From Mesostigma viride (taxonomy: Eukaryota > Streptophyta > Mesostigmatophyceae > Mesostigmatales > Mesostigmataceae), in assembly GCA_009746045.1 (NCBI GenBank), contig RPFO01000256.1:395001-459000 (forward strand): a stretch of 64,000 bases of DNA, read 5' to 3'. Position numbers and translations under genes: made by a program. Below, in pieces: positions 51,881 to 64,000 of the stretch. Numbering within the stretch: position 1 is the first letter of the stretch; every line of letters begins with the position of its first letter. The notes under the pieces are model-generated. The model was not told the origin of the DNA, ran no database searches, and saw only the letters and a list, made by a program, of their open reading frames with translations.

Positions 51881-52834
51881 TCTGATACTGTACTTTGGTT
51901 CTCAAGGACTACTGCTATCTAGTTCATAAGGCCCACCGTCCGACAATGAGGTGATTACCTTGATGGTAAAAACAAGTCAGTGGTCAACTGCTGTGCCTGT
52001 CGCTTTATAATATGTCCTATAGTAGATGGCAGTTACAGAACCAATCTTCATCAATCCTTTCCCGCACCCAGGAAGGCACTACGCGTGCAAATTTGTAGCA
52101 CGAGGATGTGGGACAAATGACGTGTCCTCAAAGTGTCAAACTGTGGTATTAATTACTGCAGGATTGGTTCCCACAGAGAATTTTACAAGCACTGGGGCTG
52201 GTTGCAAAAGGTGTAAGATTAAAGGCTCAATCTAAGGACATGACGTGTTTTCTTCATTGCGTAGTTTAATTTGAATCTAATAAGAGTTTGTGTTAATTCA
52301 TTGATTAATCAAGAAAATATAGCCTAATTAATTAAGTAAGTACTTGCGTGTCATGCGCATGGGCGTGCCACGGAGTACTATGCTAATCTTTTCAGAAAAA
52401 TAATTACACGAAAGTTACAAATATCGTCTGCATCATGCCAACCATAGCGTCACTAGAGCCGGGGATAAGATACTCATCTGCCCAGCCCTCTGCTGTTGTA
52501 ATGGCATTTAGGCTAAGGAACCAACTGTGATCGTTCCTTAGCGTGACTAGCTTGCACCAGTTGATCAATATAGCTTTGACGTCGATATAAGTCGCGAATG
52601 TCGATGTAACTTGCGCATATCGATGCTGGCCAGCTACTACTCTCAGTCAGAGAGACATCTACAACGTCGAGGTGCCCGGGCCATGGACTATGTAGGCCAC
52701 GGGCTAATGTGGCCTACCAGCTGCAGCGCTACATGTACATGATCCAACGAACGTTGCCCTCCTTTGACCAACGTACGCTGGTCACAGCCAGCCGACCGAG
52801 TACGGTTGGGACTTTCCCCAGATCTGATACGGCA

Positions 52835-52978
52835 ATGTGGGGCCCCACGGGGTCATCCCCTTTGTCCTTGAGGAGTTCGGGGCCATGGGCCCCAAGACGG
52901 CGGAGTTTTTCCACGAGCGCGGCCAGCGCCGTGTAGACCGCCTCGACCTCAAGAGTCAGACCGCCCGCGTGGTCTGAC
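52835..52978 (+). pseudogene. Possible retroelement-derived coding fragment
   Basis: The frame reads GPHGVIPFVLEEFGAMGPKT and AEFFHERGQRRVDRL to a stop at 52976-52978. A segment of the type PF.LE..G..GP.A..F is often seen near the end of algal and plant retroelement proteins. The family is not certain and only this short piece is preserved. Confidence 0.35.
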
Positions 52979-53410
52979 CGCACGTGCTCATCGTATTGGT
53001 GGCAGCGCCTGTCACATGCCCTCACTCGCACCGTTGCTGATGTGTTTTCCCGCCGCACTTTGACGCGACCCATGCAGTCTAGATCCCTCCCAGGCCTGCA
53101 TGCATGGTGGGCTGGCAGCGATGGTTGTGTCGTAGTTTTGTGATGGAGGTAGTTGTACCTTGTGCAGCTGGCGTGATCCTTGGATGCCGTCCATGTCAGA
53201 TTACTATTAATTTCTTCAGGGTTCTTCTTCATTTTAGGGTTTTCCTTATGTTGCATGCCAATATCACCTCCGTAGTAATTGATCATTCTCAATGAATTTA
53301 TCTTAAAAACTATCCAGCAGCTCAGGGGGGCGCCCCAATGCTGCAGAGCCAGCTGCCCAGGGCAGCTGGGCCGTCACACCGCTGTCGGGGGGGGTGTTCA
53401 GTGCCCCCTG

Positions 53411-53585
53411 CAGCGACGTCGCACACGCGACAGTCGAGAGGGGAGTCCATCACTCCCCGTGAGGGCCAGCAGGCCCCTCCCACTACCCAGGGTGGCCCGC
53501 GGCGTCGCACACGCGACAGTCGCGAGGGGAGTCCGGTCCATCCCTCCCCGGGAGGGCCAGCAGGCCCCTCCCACTACCCAGGGTG
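53411..53585. repeat. Two tandem copies of a GC-rich block of about 95 bp
   Basis: GCACACGCGACAGTCG recurs at about 53419 and 53506, and GGGCCAGCAGGCCCCTCCCA recurs at about 53463 and 53555. It lies in Pro/Ser/Arg-rich, gag-like low-complexity sequence upstream of the copia-like relic. Confidence 0.8.
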
Positions 53586-54851
53586 GCGCCCGTCCACCCT
53601 GGGCACCTCGGCAGAGGGGGATGCCACTCCCTCTGCCTCCAGCTCGCGGGCCAACCGCGGCAAGGCGGTGGCCACGGCCGGGCTGCGGATGAGGAGGTGA
53701 TGGTGGTCCCTCCAACCCACCCACTACCCTGAGCAACCGCAGGACGTGGAGATGGAGGGGGCCCTGACAGAGCAGGACCTGATCACCCTTGCAGACTAGG
53801 GTGTGTGGCGTGCCATCCAGGCACACACACAGGTCTTCCACGGGATGGCAGACAGGCCTGACTGAGCCTATCATGGCTGAGCAGGCCAGCATGGTGTGTG
53901 CCATTATAATGCACATCCAGGGGCTGCGCGACCGCCATCCATATATATATCCTGCATATCTGTGACAACCTACTGGCTGTCCTCCATGCCCTCCTTCGGG
54001 GAGAAGGGGTGCGGGGCAACAGGCTTCGCATGGTGACATACCTGGAGCGTCTCGATCCACAATGTCATCATGGCCGGGGCTGGTAATTAAGCTGCTGCCG
54101 TCATGGCTCCACCATACCTTTACTATAAAAGTACTAACACTACTGACAACAACACGATGAAGATGACGACTCTCTCTCTCCCACAGTTCATGAGTGGGAA
54201 GCTGCACGTAGGAGGCAGCTATAGGAAAATCCTCCCACACGTGTGCCTAGCTGTTCAGCCCACCCACCACGTCCTTGCCAGGGGTGGGCCACGGTTGCTG
54301 CACCCCCGCCCCGTTCAAATATTAACCTTCCCACGAACCCTCCCACTAACCCCTCTCACACTTTCCCCAGTAACTGCTGCTCAGGCTCCTCCCTCCTCTT
54401 AACACCTTCCCTCATCACCATCCTCTCCCTCTGGGTCACCCACACACTGGCCTGTCCTCAATCACACCCGTCCTGTAGACAGGATTAACATTAGGGGCCT
54501 AGCTGCCTGCGTGAGGGGTACATACTTAGGGAGCAGGGGAACCTGGCCTTGGTGACCCTGCAGCTAGCCAGGGAGGAGCTGAATGTCAAGAATTGGTTTG
54601 GGGCTCTCATGCGGAGTATTTTTTTCCACCAATGTAGCACCATTATCGAGCACAGCTATTCAGAACCTCATAATGATGTTCCAGGTAAGGTATCCCAGGT
54701 GGCAGGACACTCAAGGGCTGCATGGGTATGTAGTGTGGGAGGACTTCTGTATATAATAAGGAGTTTTACTGAACTTCTTGCCACGGTCCCCAGAGTTCAG
54801 TTGAGATGTATGGTGCATTCAGGTGGGTAGATGAGTATCAGGTGGTCACCC

Positions 54852-55240
54852 ATTAATTAATTAATTAAACTCGTGCTCCCGTTGGGGAGTCACGGAGCAC
54901 CGAAGTGCTTTTAATCCCTGTGTGTGCACTACAGGAGAAAGGGCAGAGACCCCCAGTCTCCTTCATGCCAAAGGCATGCCACAGCTGCAATCGGGCGCGG
55001 CTAGCTAAAAGGACAGGCTAACGATCCGGCAAACTGTGGGTGCAATAAGACCCATGTGAGCATATCATATATAGCAAGGAGCGTGGGCAAGGAGCGTGGG
55101 CAAGTAATCTGAACATAGCCAGGGCGTAGCATGGCTGTAAGGACTAGGCTAAGGCTATGGCTGGTTGTGTACCGTGCGTTGGCGGCACGTGACTAGGTGT
55201 GTTGGCACAGCTAGGCAACATTCTAGGCATGGCTGCCTTA
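54852..55240 (-). mobile_element. LINE 3' UTR and tail, uninterrupted copy
   Basis: On the minus strand this matches the plus-strand 3' region of 23094-27930 without its insertions (GCATGCCTAGAATGTTGCC, CATGGGTCTTATTGCACCCA, GGCATGAAGGAGACTGGG). It ends in TGCTCCGTGACTCCCCAACG and (TTAA)n at 54852-54871. It serves as the empty-site comparison for the TTAA element at 25946. Confidence 0.82.
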
Positions 55241-55629
55241 GCGGCAGTGACGTGTGGTCACCCATGACTACGTAGCCGAGACCAAGTAGTGGTGGGAATT
55301 GGCTATTAAGGCTCGCCATGAGCGATGTCCAGCAGTTTATAGATCCCGAATTCTGGCTGCATTCCTTCTTGGAGAAACTGAGACTGGATCGTAACACCTA
55401 TCTATGCTCTCCACAGGATTGGCTAGGCATCATGGTTGGGAGAATATGAAGGTGCCACATCAAGCTGGCCCTGGCCCCCCTCAGCAACGGGAACCCCAAT
55501 GTCAAGAAGAGGGTCAGGGTGGAGGGGGAGGAGGAGGAGAAGGGGCAGGCTAGGGAGTATAAGATTAGAGGCCTCCCACCATTGCCATGATGTTAAGTCG
55601 CTGCTGGGGCAGTAATTTATATAAGGATC

Positions 55630-56063
55630 AGGGGAAGGGCAAGGTGAAGGGCAAGGTGAAGGGCAAGGGCAAGGGCAAGGGCAAGGGCAAGGGCAAGGGC
55701 AAGGGCAAGGGCAAGGGCAAGGGCAAGGGCAAGGGCAAGGGCAAGGGCATTAGGGCAAGGGCAAGGGCAAGGGCAAGGGCAAGGGCAAGGGCAAGGGCAA
55801 GGGCAAGGGCAAGGGCAAGGGCAAGGGCAAGGGCAAGGGCAAGGGCAAGGGCAAGGGCAAGGGCAAGGGCAAGGGCAAGGGCAAGGGCAAGGGCAAGGGC
55901 AAGGGCAAGGGCAAGGGCAAGGGCAAGGGCAAGGGCAAGGGCAAGGGCAAGGGCAAGGGCAAGGGCAAGGGCAAGGGCAAGGGCAAGGGCAAGGGCAAGA
56001 GCAAGGGCAAGGGCAAGGGCAAGGGCAAGGGCATGCAAGGGCAGGGGCAAGGGCAAGGGCAAC
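55630..56063. repeat. (GGGCAA)n microsatellite
   Basis: A hexanucleotide array with a few variants (GGTGAA, GGCATTA, GCATGC). It sits where the intact copia-like Gag has its Lys/Gly-rich linker and reads as Gly-Lys repeats in one frame. Confidence 0.96.
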
Positions 56064-56067
56064 AAGT

Positions 56068-56763
<696 letters not shown>

Positions 56764-57299
56764 GACAACCTCTTGAAGAAGAAGGAGCGACAGCAGCTGC
56801 GGTGCACACACTGTGCGGTACGGCGTGGCAACGCAAGGAGGACTGCCGCAATAACGAGGAGAAAGCTGGGACACCTGGATGGAGTGCTCTGCCACAAGTG
56901 CTTTCGGGGCCGCATCACGGCGACCCAGCCAACTGCAGGCGCTCTCCCTACTAGAGTGAGTTTTCCTTTGATGACTGTCATGGTGTGTCCTCTTTAAACC
57001 CTCCATCTGCATGCCCCTCTGGCAGGTCAGTCAGCAGGACTGGCAAGGTGTTGATGTTGGTCAAAGAAGACTACTACTATGTCACTAAACCCACATTCAT
57101 ATGTGTGGTTCCCAAGGTTTCCCGGGCATCCACCACAGCATCACCTCATATCAGTATTGATGAGCTCGCGTTATATACAGCTGCACTTCCCCCCTGGGCA
57201 TGAAGTCAGTGCAGAGGTGCATGGTAGCAGCTAAACTATAGGGGGGCAGCACTCAGAGGTGCATGCCAGGTGGTCAGATCCCACTAGCTGTCAGCATTA

Positions 57300-58120
57300 A
57301 TTGTCAGTTCAATGATCCCAAACCGCCTAAGTGGCATGTAGCTACTCCACCTAAGTGCAAGGGCAGAGTGGTTGGTGATGACGTTCATATAAAAGGGCAA
57401 TCATATTTCGCATGGGCCAGGCTACTATATACCACAATATAATTGTTAAACCTGCATGGTATGGACAAATCACAGTTGCTCAGGGCTCTCTTGATTGCTG
57501 AAGCCAGGTACTACCCTGTGGAGGCACTGCTTCTTGATCAGCAGTAGTACTTGCGTTGCCAATGAGCCAGGGTGTGAGGCTATTGACCTGGCAGGGCTGG
57601 AAGATCACGAGAGGCAAGGTATATCATTGAAAGGGCCATTAGGTCGATTTTAACCATTGTAGCTAAGGATTAAGAAGGTAATAGCCTGGCTGACAGTCAT
57701 GGGTCATATGCAGACAGAGCATTGTGGTCAACCATGCTGTACTCAATACAGTAGGAGGCCACTCATGACAACTCCTCATGCAGGGGGGTCTCATTATACA
57801 CCAGATGGATTACTGGCAGGAATAAACCCACCATGCAGAGGTACTAGCCCGTTACTACGCACAGCGAGCACAGGCCGCCAGCAAATTAGCTGCCAAGGAT
57901 GCAACGCATCCACGTGCTAGCTTCAGGGAAGGAGACCAAGTTCTCTTCTACAAGGAATTATGAGGGCTAGGAAAAGTGGGTACCTGGCTAGGGCCAGACA
58001 CTAATAATCCTCAAGTTTGACACCAATGGCAAGACATCTTGACACTGGTAGAGTGCACAGGTGCTCACCTCACAGGATAAAACTGTATCTACCTCCCCTG
58101 ACAGATGTGGCAGAAGAGGA
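57300..58120 (+). pseudogene. Copia-like integrase relic
   Basis: Successive short reads match the intact integrase: WHVATPPKCKGRVVGDDVH (against WHVATPPLARGKLVGDVIH), LHGMDKSQLLRALLIAEARY, VEALLLDQQ, LEDHERQG, GSYADRALW, SFREGDQVLFYKE and HRIKLYLPPLTDVAEE. In-frame stops, for example after LLDQQ, and shifts show it is dead. Confidence 0.85.
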
Positions 58121-58379
58121 AGAGCTGTAATTGGCCGACAGCCCAATATGTACAGTTTCCTGGCATAGCATTGTTATTTGGAACACCCAGGGTTGAGTGG
58201 TTGTGTGGAACACCCAATGTGGTGAGAGTGACAGCCACAACACTTGTGAACACCAGATCACCCTCGATGATAGCAGTAAGTCACTGCAGGCTGGGCCACC
58301 TGCAGATGGGGGTCAAAATGGCAAAGAAGGTGGTCAGCATCCACTCACCCCTTCACCTGTGGTACATGCTCAGCCAATA

Positions 58380-58545
58380 GCTGCATCATCAAAACGCAGT
58401 CTAGCAAAAGCTGTCCGCACTTGTCAGAGTGCTTGCATTGAGCCAAAGCTCAAACTGCATGCTGCAGAATCTGCTAAGGTGGGTAAGGTGGGGCCGCATG
58501 ACAATAGCCCCCGTACATGGTGGCAGTGGATACACAACTCACAAG
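58380..58545 (+). pseudogene. Linker and start of aspartic protease, copia-like relic
   Basis: SSKRSLAKAVRTCQSAC corresponds to the linker RKSFAEILKALHKAH of the intact element. One frame at 58515-58545 reads YMVAVDTQLTS, matching ILAVDTQAQVS at the protease active site. The protease is interrupted at this point by an LTR. Confidence 0.68.
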
Positions 58546-59147
58546 TGTTGCGGACCGGCCAGTTGGTCCGGTTGGTCCGGGCGCAACAATGAAATTAATG
58601 GTGTCTTAGGCAGCCTTGCGTAGTCCGTAGGGCTTTGGGATTCATTTCGGTACTTATTTGGTAATTGCCCTTTAGTCCGGGACTCTGTATGAAACTGTGA
58701 TAGATTGAGTGATACGGACTAGTTATTTTGGGCCTAGATGCCAAACCGGGTCGGCCCTAGATGCCAAACCGAAATCGCGTCTGGGAGGTCGGCGCACGTG
58801 GCGCCGCGCCTGCTTATCCGTTCCGCCGTCACTAGCGCACCTAGGTGAAATTGGTCCGAGGACGAAGTTCTCGTCCTCTTGGTTTGATGAATGTGAAGTG
58901 CAGCTATGCCTACACATTGAACCTGGGGCAACTATCCATTTGTAACTGTACAGGTTTTACCGCGCCTTTACAAGTGTGTATTAATTAGATTGGCATCAAT
59001 TAAGTCGCGGTGCCAGATATCTCACGACCCCTGCATGTCGTGAAGCGCAAATTTCTGCATTACATAGGCCACATTGATTCTTCCTAATACCTGCACAGTT
59101 GATCGCTACGTAACTCAGTTTTATGTAAATATGCATGGGGACGTAAC
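58546..59147 (+). repeat. LTR of the Ty3 family, second copy
   Basis: It starts TGTTGC and ends GACGTAAC. It shares the whole LTR layout with 20596-21191 (GGACTAGTTATTTTGG, CTCGTCCTCTTGGTTTGATG, CCTACACATTGA, GCCAGATATCTCACGAC) with many substitutions and indels. The 5 bp before it (ACAAG) are not repeated after it, so it is not a simple solo LTR. It may be a 5' LTR with the element continuing to the right. Confidence 0.85.
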
Positions 59148-59194
59148 CAGAGCGGCGGAGGCTCATCATACGATGACAGTCTAGAAGCTATAGG

Positions 59195-59600
59195 GTGGAA
59201 TTCAAGGGGGATCGAGAAAGACACAGTCCAGAAACGCCCCAGGGGGATGTCCAGCAGCAGCAACCGCAGCTGAGCAACAGCCGCAGCAGCAACCACCGCA
59301 GCAGCAGCAACCTCAGCAGCAGCAACAACCACAGTCGCGACCACAGTTGCCGCCGCTGTATCCTTAGCAGACCGGGCACGAGAATCAAGGCACGTTGCAC
59401 TACCGTTACCAGCAACCACCAAGGGCTGGGCTGGGCGCGGCCGCCCCATGGGACCTCCGCCGGCCCCAACACACAGGGACATGCGTAGAGCGGTGTGCTT
59501 TGGCAGTACTTCCCTACTACCCACGGCGTTGTGGAACTCCGACGATGAGGGTGATCGATGACACCAGGGCAGATATAGAGGATTTGGCAACTTGGTAGTA
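59195..59600 (+). pseudogene. Gln/Pro-rich gag-like remnant
   Basis: The frames give EQQPQQQPPQQQQPQQQQQP and, after a stop at about 59367, GTLHYRYQQPPRAGLGAAAP and RVIDDTRADIEDLATW. It lies 50 bp after the LTR, where gag of a Ty3 element is expected. No conserved gag motif is visible, so identity rests on position and composition. Confidence 0.4.
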
Positions 59601-59737
59601 GACGCGGATAACGAGGGACCTGAGGCACCGGGCCAGCCATCCGTCCCTCAACCGCCGCGGACACGGTCAGGGGGGAGCGGCAGCGCTAACGCACACGACG
59701 AGGGGACATATGCACCACTTACAGCGACCTGCCAGTT

Positions 59738-59870
59738 AGGAATGATAACGAGTGATGTAGTATAATGCTTGAAAAATGGATATGGTTGGCAATGAATTGC
59801 TTGCTCATCAGAAAATAGGTTTACCCTTTATCAACACGTGCCTATCACTGGCTGCGCCGCCAGTGACCGT
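59738..59870 (+). repeat. Dispersed direct repeat, copy 1
   Basis: About 130 bp containing TATAATGCTTGA, GCAATGAATTGCTTG, AGAAAATAGGTTTACCCTTT and CACTGGCTGCGCC, repeated at 62735-62862. The two copies are 3 kb apart, same orientation, clearly diverged. The function is unknown. Confidence 0.85.
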
Positions 59871-60344
59871 TGGGTGCAGACCGTTGGGCAGAGGCCGCGC
59901 ACGATGACAGGCACCGGCAGTCTAGTCACAGCATCGTGTGATCACGGATCACTCCACTCTGCAGTACGTTCCATATCTAGGATACTATAGTACTGTCCAA
60001 TGGCAGGACACTACGTATACTGGGTACTGACATTTGTCACGTACCCAAAGTACCAACGTACCTATCTATACGGAAACATATGTGACTCGACTAGCAGTCC
60101 TATCTGATTAGCCCATGTGGTATTTATATTCACATACCAACGTAGGTTTACAAGGCTTATTCATGCGTTGTACATATTAACTATGTGAAGGAGAATTAGC
60201 AGCAAAGCATGGAGACTAACTCCAGTTTTATTTCATTCTTTATTTCTTATGCAGGTCTGAACCCCAAACATTATTGTTATTGTTTTTAAGTTGATTAGGG
60301 CCCCCAAAATAAACATGGATGTCTTGGCCAAGTTGGATACGGCT

Positions 60345-60465
60345 GGCTGTCTTGGCCAGGTTACTATTGGATTACACAGTAAATGAAGTGTATAGAGCTG
60401 GCTGTCTTGGCCAGGTATTGGATTACACATTAAATGAAGTGTATACAGCTGGCTGTCTTGGCCAT
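60345..60465. repeat. Short tandem repeat, about 60-bp unit
   Basis: GCTGGCTGTCTTGGCCA occurs three times (about 60342, 60390, 60449), with TTGGATTACACA and TAAATGAAGTGTATA between copies. Confidence 0.8.
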
Positions 60466-60699
60466 CTAGGGTATGACAGATAGCATAAGGCTTGTGCCCT
60501 CAAGCTGAAAATGAAGATACAAATGAAACTGTTCAGCACCCACACCCCACAGCAAAAGTGTTGAATTTTTACAACGCGCCCAGCAGTTAAAGAAACTGTG
60601 GCTGAACTGTGGTTCAGCCGGCACTGATTAATATCTACATAGGAAGTAGTAATATTAATCAATAGGTTTACGTTGCTGGTTATGGATACCAGCACAGAA

Positions 60700-62730
60700 T
60701 GCACGAGAAACGTGAGAACCGTTGCCGAAGGTGCGAGGACACAGGTGCAGGGAAAGTGGTGCTACCAAGTGGCAGCGCCCTGCTCGTTATCTACTAATTG
60801 TGACGCTGTTGCCTCCAGATGACTGATAGGACAGATCATCTCACAATACTGCTGTCCTTCACTGTGGACCAGCAGATCTCGGCTCGTTATCCGGCATAAA
60901 TAGTCACATCAATGCCCTGTCACACAAGTCCTGTCACTATTTGTTACGTCTAATCAATAGGATTGAATAGACCGCAGTGTCGGAGACTAAATGTCCTATC
61001 GTACAACGTGACAAGACGTCGTATGCATGCCACACGTCACTTGAAGAACCACCGTGGAATCACCGAATCCAAGTAGAATGTAGCAGAACAGTATCTTGCT
61101 CATATCTCGAGCAATACTCATCAGAATGAACCCGTTTCTGGATTGTAGTAACCAGAAGTAGAATCTCTACAAGCCAAGTAGCTTAGTAGAATAACATTGC
61201 TTGCCAGGCAATCTTAACTCTAGCCCTTTCTTCTCTCTTAGAGCTTGGACGTAACAGCCATATTAACTCCAGCCCTTTCTTTCTTTTAGACCTGTTAGGC
61301 TTGGCAACACATATATAATTGAAAAAACATGCAAAGCACTTGACATCCCTCCCAGCTCTCTGTAGTCTCTGCTCGGGATTAATCAAGCACCAAATTACAA
61401 CACAGCTCAGCCATGACGAATTACAATGAATTCCCTATCCACTGAAAGTAGAAAGCCAAGTGTTAATTGGAGTAGCAGCTTGTGGATAACCATGCAGAAT
61501 AATGACCAAAATTGCATCATCACCATAATGGCTCCTGATTGGAACCCCACCAGTTACCCACAAGACCTTATCAGGTAGACATTGATAGTTATCAGAACTG
61601 GCGCCCACCATGGACTGAGAAATAGCACATCACAGAATATATCAAGCACACGACAAACTCCCGTCCTCTGTCTGGGACAAAACTAGGGGGACCTGTCGCC
61701 ACCTCACCAGCAAGGTTGATCGATGGGTCAGCCAATCCCGGAAAATCTGCCTAAGCAGCCCGAGGGAATCGAACCCTGCCATATAAAATCCCTCTGGTTG
61801 AGACAAACCTCAAACTGAGGGCAAACTCCCAACCAACCAACATCATGCTCCATGACTAAGCATTGTGCAAACTCCGGGTGGTTTGTTTGGGTTAGGACAT
61901 ATTTGGGAGGCTTCAGGTCTGTCCTAAATGAAAATTTGAAAAACGTTTTTTTTGGATGCTGTGGACTTCCCAAAATAGTCTGATAGAAGTTTTGGGCAAA
62001 TTTTTGCATTGGTCGAGGAGTTTCAAGTCAATAATTGTGTTATATAATTTGACAAGTTGCCTTATATGCTGTAACCAAATGGGCATTCATTATGGAATCC
62101 ATGGTATCTTATTATGAGTAGAGACAATTGCACGTACTCACAGCTTGTAATTTTGCATACTTAAATATTTAGTGACGTGATTTTAATTGCAAAGGCTGGA
62201 ATGTATCTACTACATGAGACATTATCAAGGAGGATTCTGCATATGGTCCATGTGGTTTTTTCCAGTTTCTGTCAGGGATTATATCGCGGCTTCGCGGAAA
62301 ATGACTGACACTAGGGGCTCGTAAATCTCGGGCAAACCTTGAAATGCTCCATGACTGCGCAAATGGACATGGCAAAAAACTCACATGAGCACACTAGTAA
62401 TGGTCTAGTAATGGTCTAGTAATGGTCATAGCAGCCGCAGCAGCGACAAACAACCTCAACAGACTCATGCACTCCAGGAATATAATTAATCACATCAGAA
62501 TCAGAACATGCATTGGTGTTGACAAGTTACATCATGACGATGGTGGCAGCACTATACATACTGGCATGCATGGCAGAGAGTGAATCAAAAGCACGGCATA
62601 TCAGCGGAGAAGCAGCAAAGGAAGCAGCAATGTTGGCAGCCATGGTGCACACATATAGCAATCATTGGTAGCAACAATGGTAGCAACCGCGACTTCATGT
62701 TTCCATAGCCTCCGGGGCTCCATCGCTATA
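60700..62730. other. Stretch without recognisable gene
   Basis: AT-rich sequence with only short open frames. A GTCCTAAATGAAAATTTGAAAAACG-type phrase at about 61922 resembles the end of the inserted element at 10594 (about 10640), so a fragment of that element family may be present. No gene or RNA is seen. Confidence 0.5.
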
Positions 62731-62734
62731 GTTA

Positions 62735-62862
62735 GGAAATGGGAATGAACGACGTATTATAATGCTTGAGAGCACTGAGAGCTGTGAGCAATGAATTGCT
62801 TGGTTCATTAGAAAATAGGTTTACCCTTTATCAACGTTCCTCTCACTGGCTGCGCCACCAGT
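62735..62862 (+). repeat. Dispersed direct repeat, copy 2
   Basis: It matches 59738-59870 and leads directly into a GC-rich tandem repeat. Confidence 0.85.
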
Positions 62863-63045
62863 GGCCGCGCGCGCGGACGTAGGCGACTTGCTATAGGTGC
62901 AGCCGCGCCAGCGGCCGCGCGCGCGGGCGTAGGCGACTTGCTAGGTGCAGCCGCGCCGGTGGTCGTGAGTGCAGGCGCAGGCGAGTTGGCAGGTGCAGCC
63001 GAGCCGGTGGCCGCACGCGCGGGCGCACGCAAGTCACTTGCAGCC
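62850..63045. repeat. GC-rich tandem repeat, about 60-bp unit
   Basis: Three to four degenerate units contain GGCCGCGCGCGCGGGCGTAG, GGCGACTTGCTAGGTGCAGC and CCGCGCC. The Ala/Pro-rich open frame on the minus strand is a product of the repeat. Confidence 0.8.
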
Positions 63046-63049
63046 TTAA

Positions 63050-64000
63050 TTGTCATTCAGGGCGCGCACTGCTGCGCACAAGTTGGTCGCCACCGCACGT
63101 GGGTTGCGCGTGGCTGTGCCGGTTGCCGCAGGCACAGGCGGCTTGCGCGTAGTTGTGTCGGCCGTGCCGCGCGCGCTGCCTCAGGCGAGCTGCGCTCACT
63201 TGCGCTCACTTGCGCTGGTCTGCGCAGCGTGCACCTCGGCACGCAAGCGGGACTCGGCAACGGCGATCTGAGACGCTTGCAGAGGAGGGACGGATACACC
63301 GGGGCATCCACAGATTTTCTTCCCCAAGCCTGGGAGGTCCACACACGTCACCGGTCGCCTGCTCTTCCCATTGAGCACCCCAAAACATAGCCACCTCCTA
63401 TACATATAGTACTCCTACACACAGATCTCGAGTGATTTATCTAGTACCAAATCCGAAAGGCTTGCATCACTCCCCGGACAGGAGAAATTTTGCGGATGAC
63501 TGTAGGTGTAAGTTCGCGATGCCATGGTAACCGGAGACGTCCGTCCTATTGTCAGCAAAATTTGGTGCGAGAGGTCCCCAGTTCGATTCAGGTCGGATTC
63601 ATTTGTAGATCGCGGTTTCCGCGTTTTCCGCGGCCCGGCACTGAACGCAAAGGTTTTCACCTTTGCGGAGTGTCTGATCAGAATAGCCACCTTGCCATGT
63701 AACTTCCGTGTCCACAGCTGCCACTTGCCCAATGATGGAATCTTCTAGGACGGTTCACTGCACATGCGGCCGCCAACGGACTCGCGCGCAATCTCATAGA
63801 GCTGCACACAAGTTGTCCTACAAGGCAGAGCTTGCCACCCGGCCATCACCTGCTCCAAGATCGTTTGCCAGCAACGTACAGCCATGCGCACCACACCCTT
63901 GGGAGTTGAAGCTAGCTGCCAGTCAATCGTCGGGTGACCTGAGTCCCTTGGCACCTGCTTGAGCGCGGTCAGGCACGCAGCAGACAGCTTTTTCTTGGCA
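63050..64000. other. Right end of window, no recognisable gene
   Basis: GC-rich, CGCA-rich sequence to about 63260, then mixed sequence. Open frames on both strands are short and without motifs. A tRNA T-arm-like phrase lies near 63577 (see rejected items). Confidence 0.5.

Noticed and set aside
61720-61800. Possible minus-strand tRNA (GGGTTCGATTCCC)
   Set aside because: The T-arm-like phrase stands alone, and the upstream sequence does not form the remaining arms.
63550-63610. Possible tRNA (phrase CAGTTCGATTC like a T-arm)
   Set aside because: No matching acceptor stem, D-arm or anticodon stem could be laid out. At most it is a tRNA-derived remnant.

Overview
The window is nuclear DNA of a eukaryote, probably a green alga or another plant-lineage alga. 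Four observations point this way: a spliced nuclear gene for mitochondrial complex I, chromodomain Ty3 and Ty1/copia-type LTR retrotransposons, L1-type LINE ORF1 proteins, and kilobase-long microsatellites. The complex I protein resembles the plant B16.6 form. The species cannot be fixed from sequence alone. Many frame breaks, including one-base slips in long simple repeats, suggest either decay or uncorrected long-read indels.

Layout. 1-21191 is one Ty3/gypsy element whose 5' part lies outside the window. Its RT, RNase H, integrase and chromodomain are split by three insertions. These are a 9.2-kb copia-like element with identical 379-bp LTRs (289-9464, itself carrying a TTAA-flanked DNA element), a 2.6-kb inverted-repeat element (10594-13206) and a 1.8-kb element (14801-16571). 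A 780-codon ORF of unknown function lies between pol and the 3' LTR (20596-21191). 21192-21471 is tetranucleotide repeat.

21674-34470 is a nested stack of LINE material: ORF1-type proteins, 5'-truncated reverse transcriptases in both orientations, and shared 3' tails that end in a stem-loop plus (TTAA)n. Three TTAA-flanked non-autonomous DNA elements (25946-27844, 28330-29674, 30799-32538) interrupt it. For two of them a related empty site is present in the same window. I see no gene in 34700-37330.

37334-40866 (minus) is the one confident host gene, the NDUFA13/GRIM-19/B16.6 subunit of complex I. It has three exons and 141 codons, and both introns are full of simple repeats. 41200-44770 holds small inverted-repeat elements, a perfect 1.17-kb (TTG)n array and a duplicated block. 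44868-45464 is a MITE-like element, followed by a 5.17-kb (GGCA)n array (45494-50660) and a (GGGA)n region (51094-51697).

54540-58545 is a decayed relative of the copia-like element. Its Gag linker has expanded into (GGGCAA)n and (AAC)n arrays. It is cut in its protease by a second LTR (58546-59147) of the same Ty3 family as the 3' LTR at 20596. The remainder to 64000 holds a Gln/Pro-rich gag-like remnant, repeats and no recognisable gene.

The most notable biology is the copia-like lineage with the order Gag-INT-PR-RT-RH, seen in two divergent copies (the usual copia order is Gag-PR-INT-RT-RH). Next come the several unrelated families of TTAA-targeting elements, and a stem-loop shared by the 3' ends of different LINEs.
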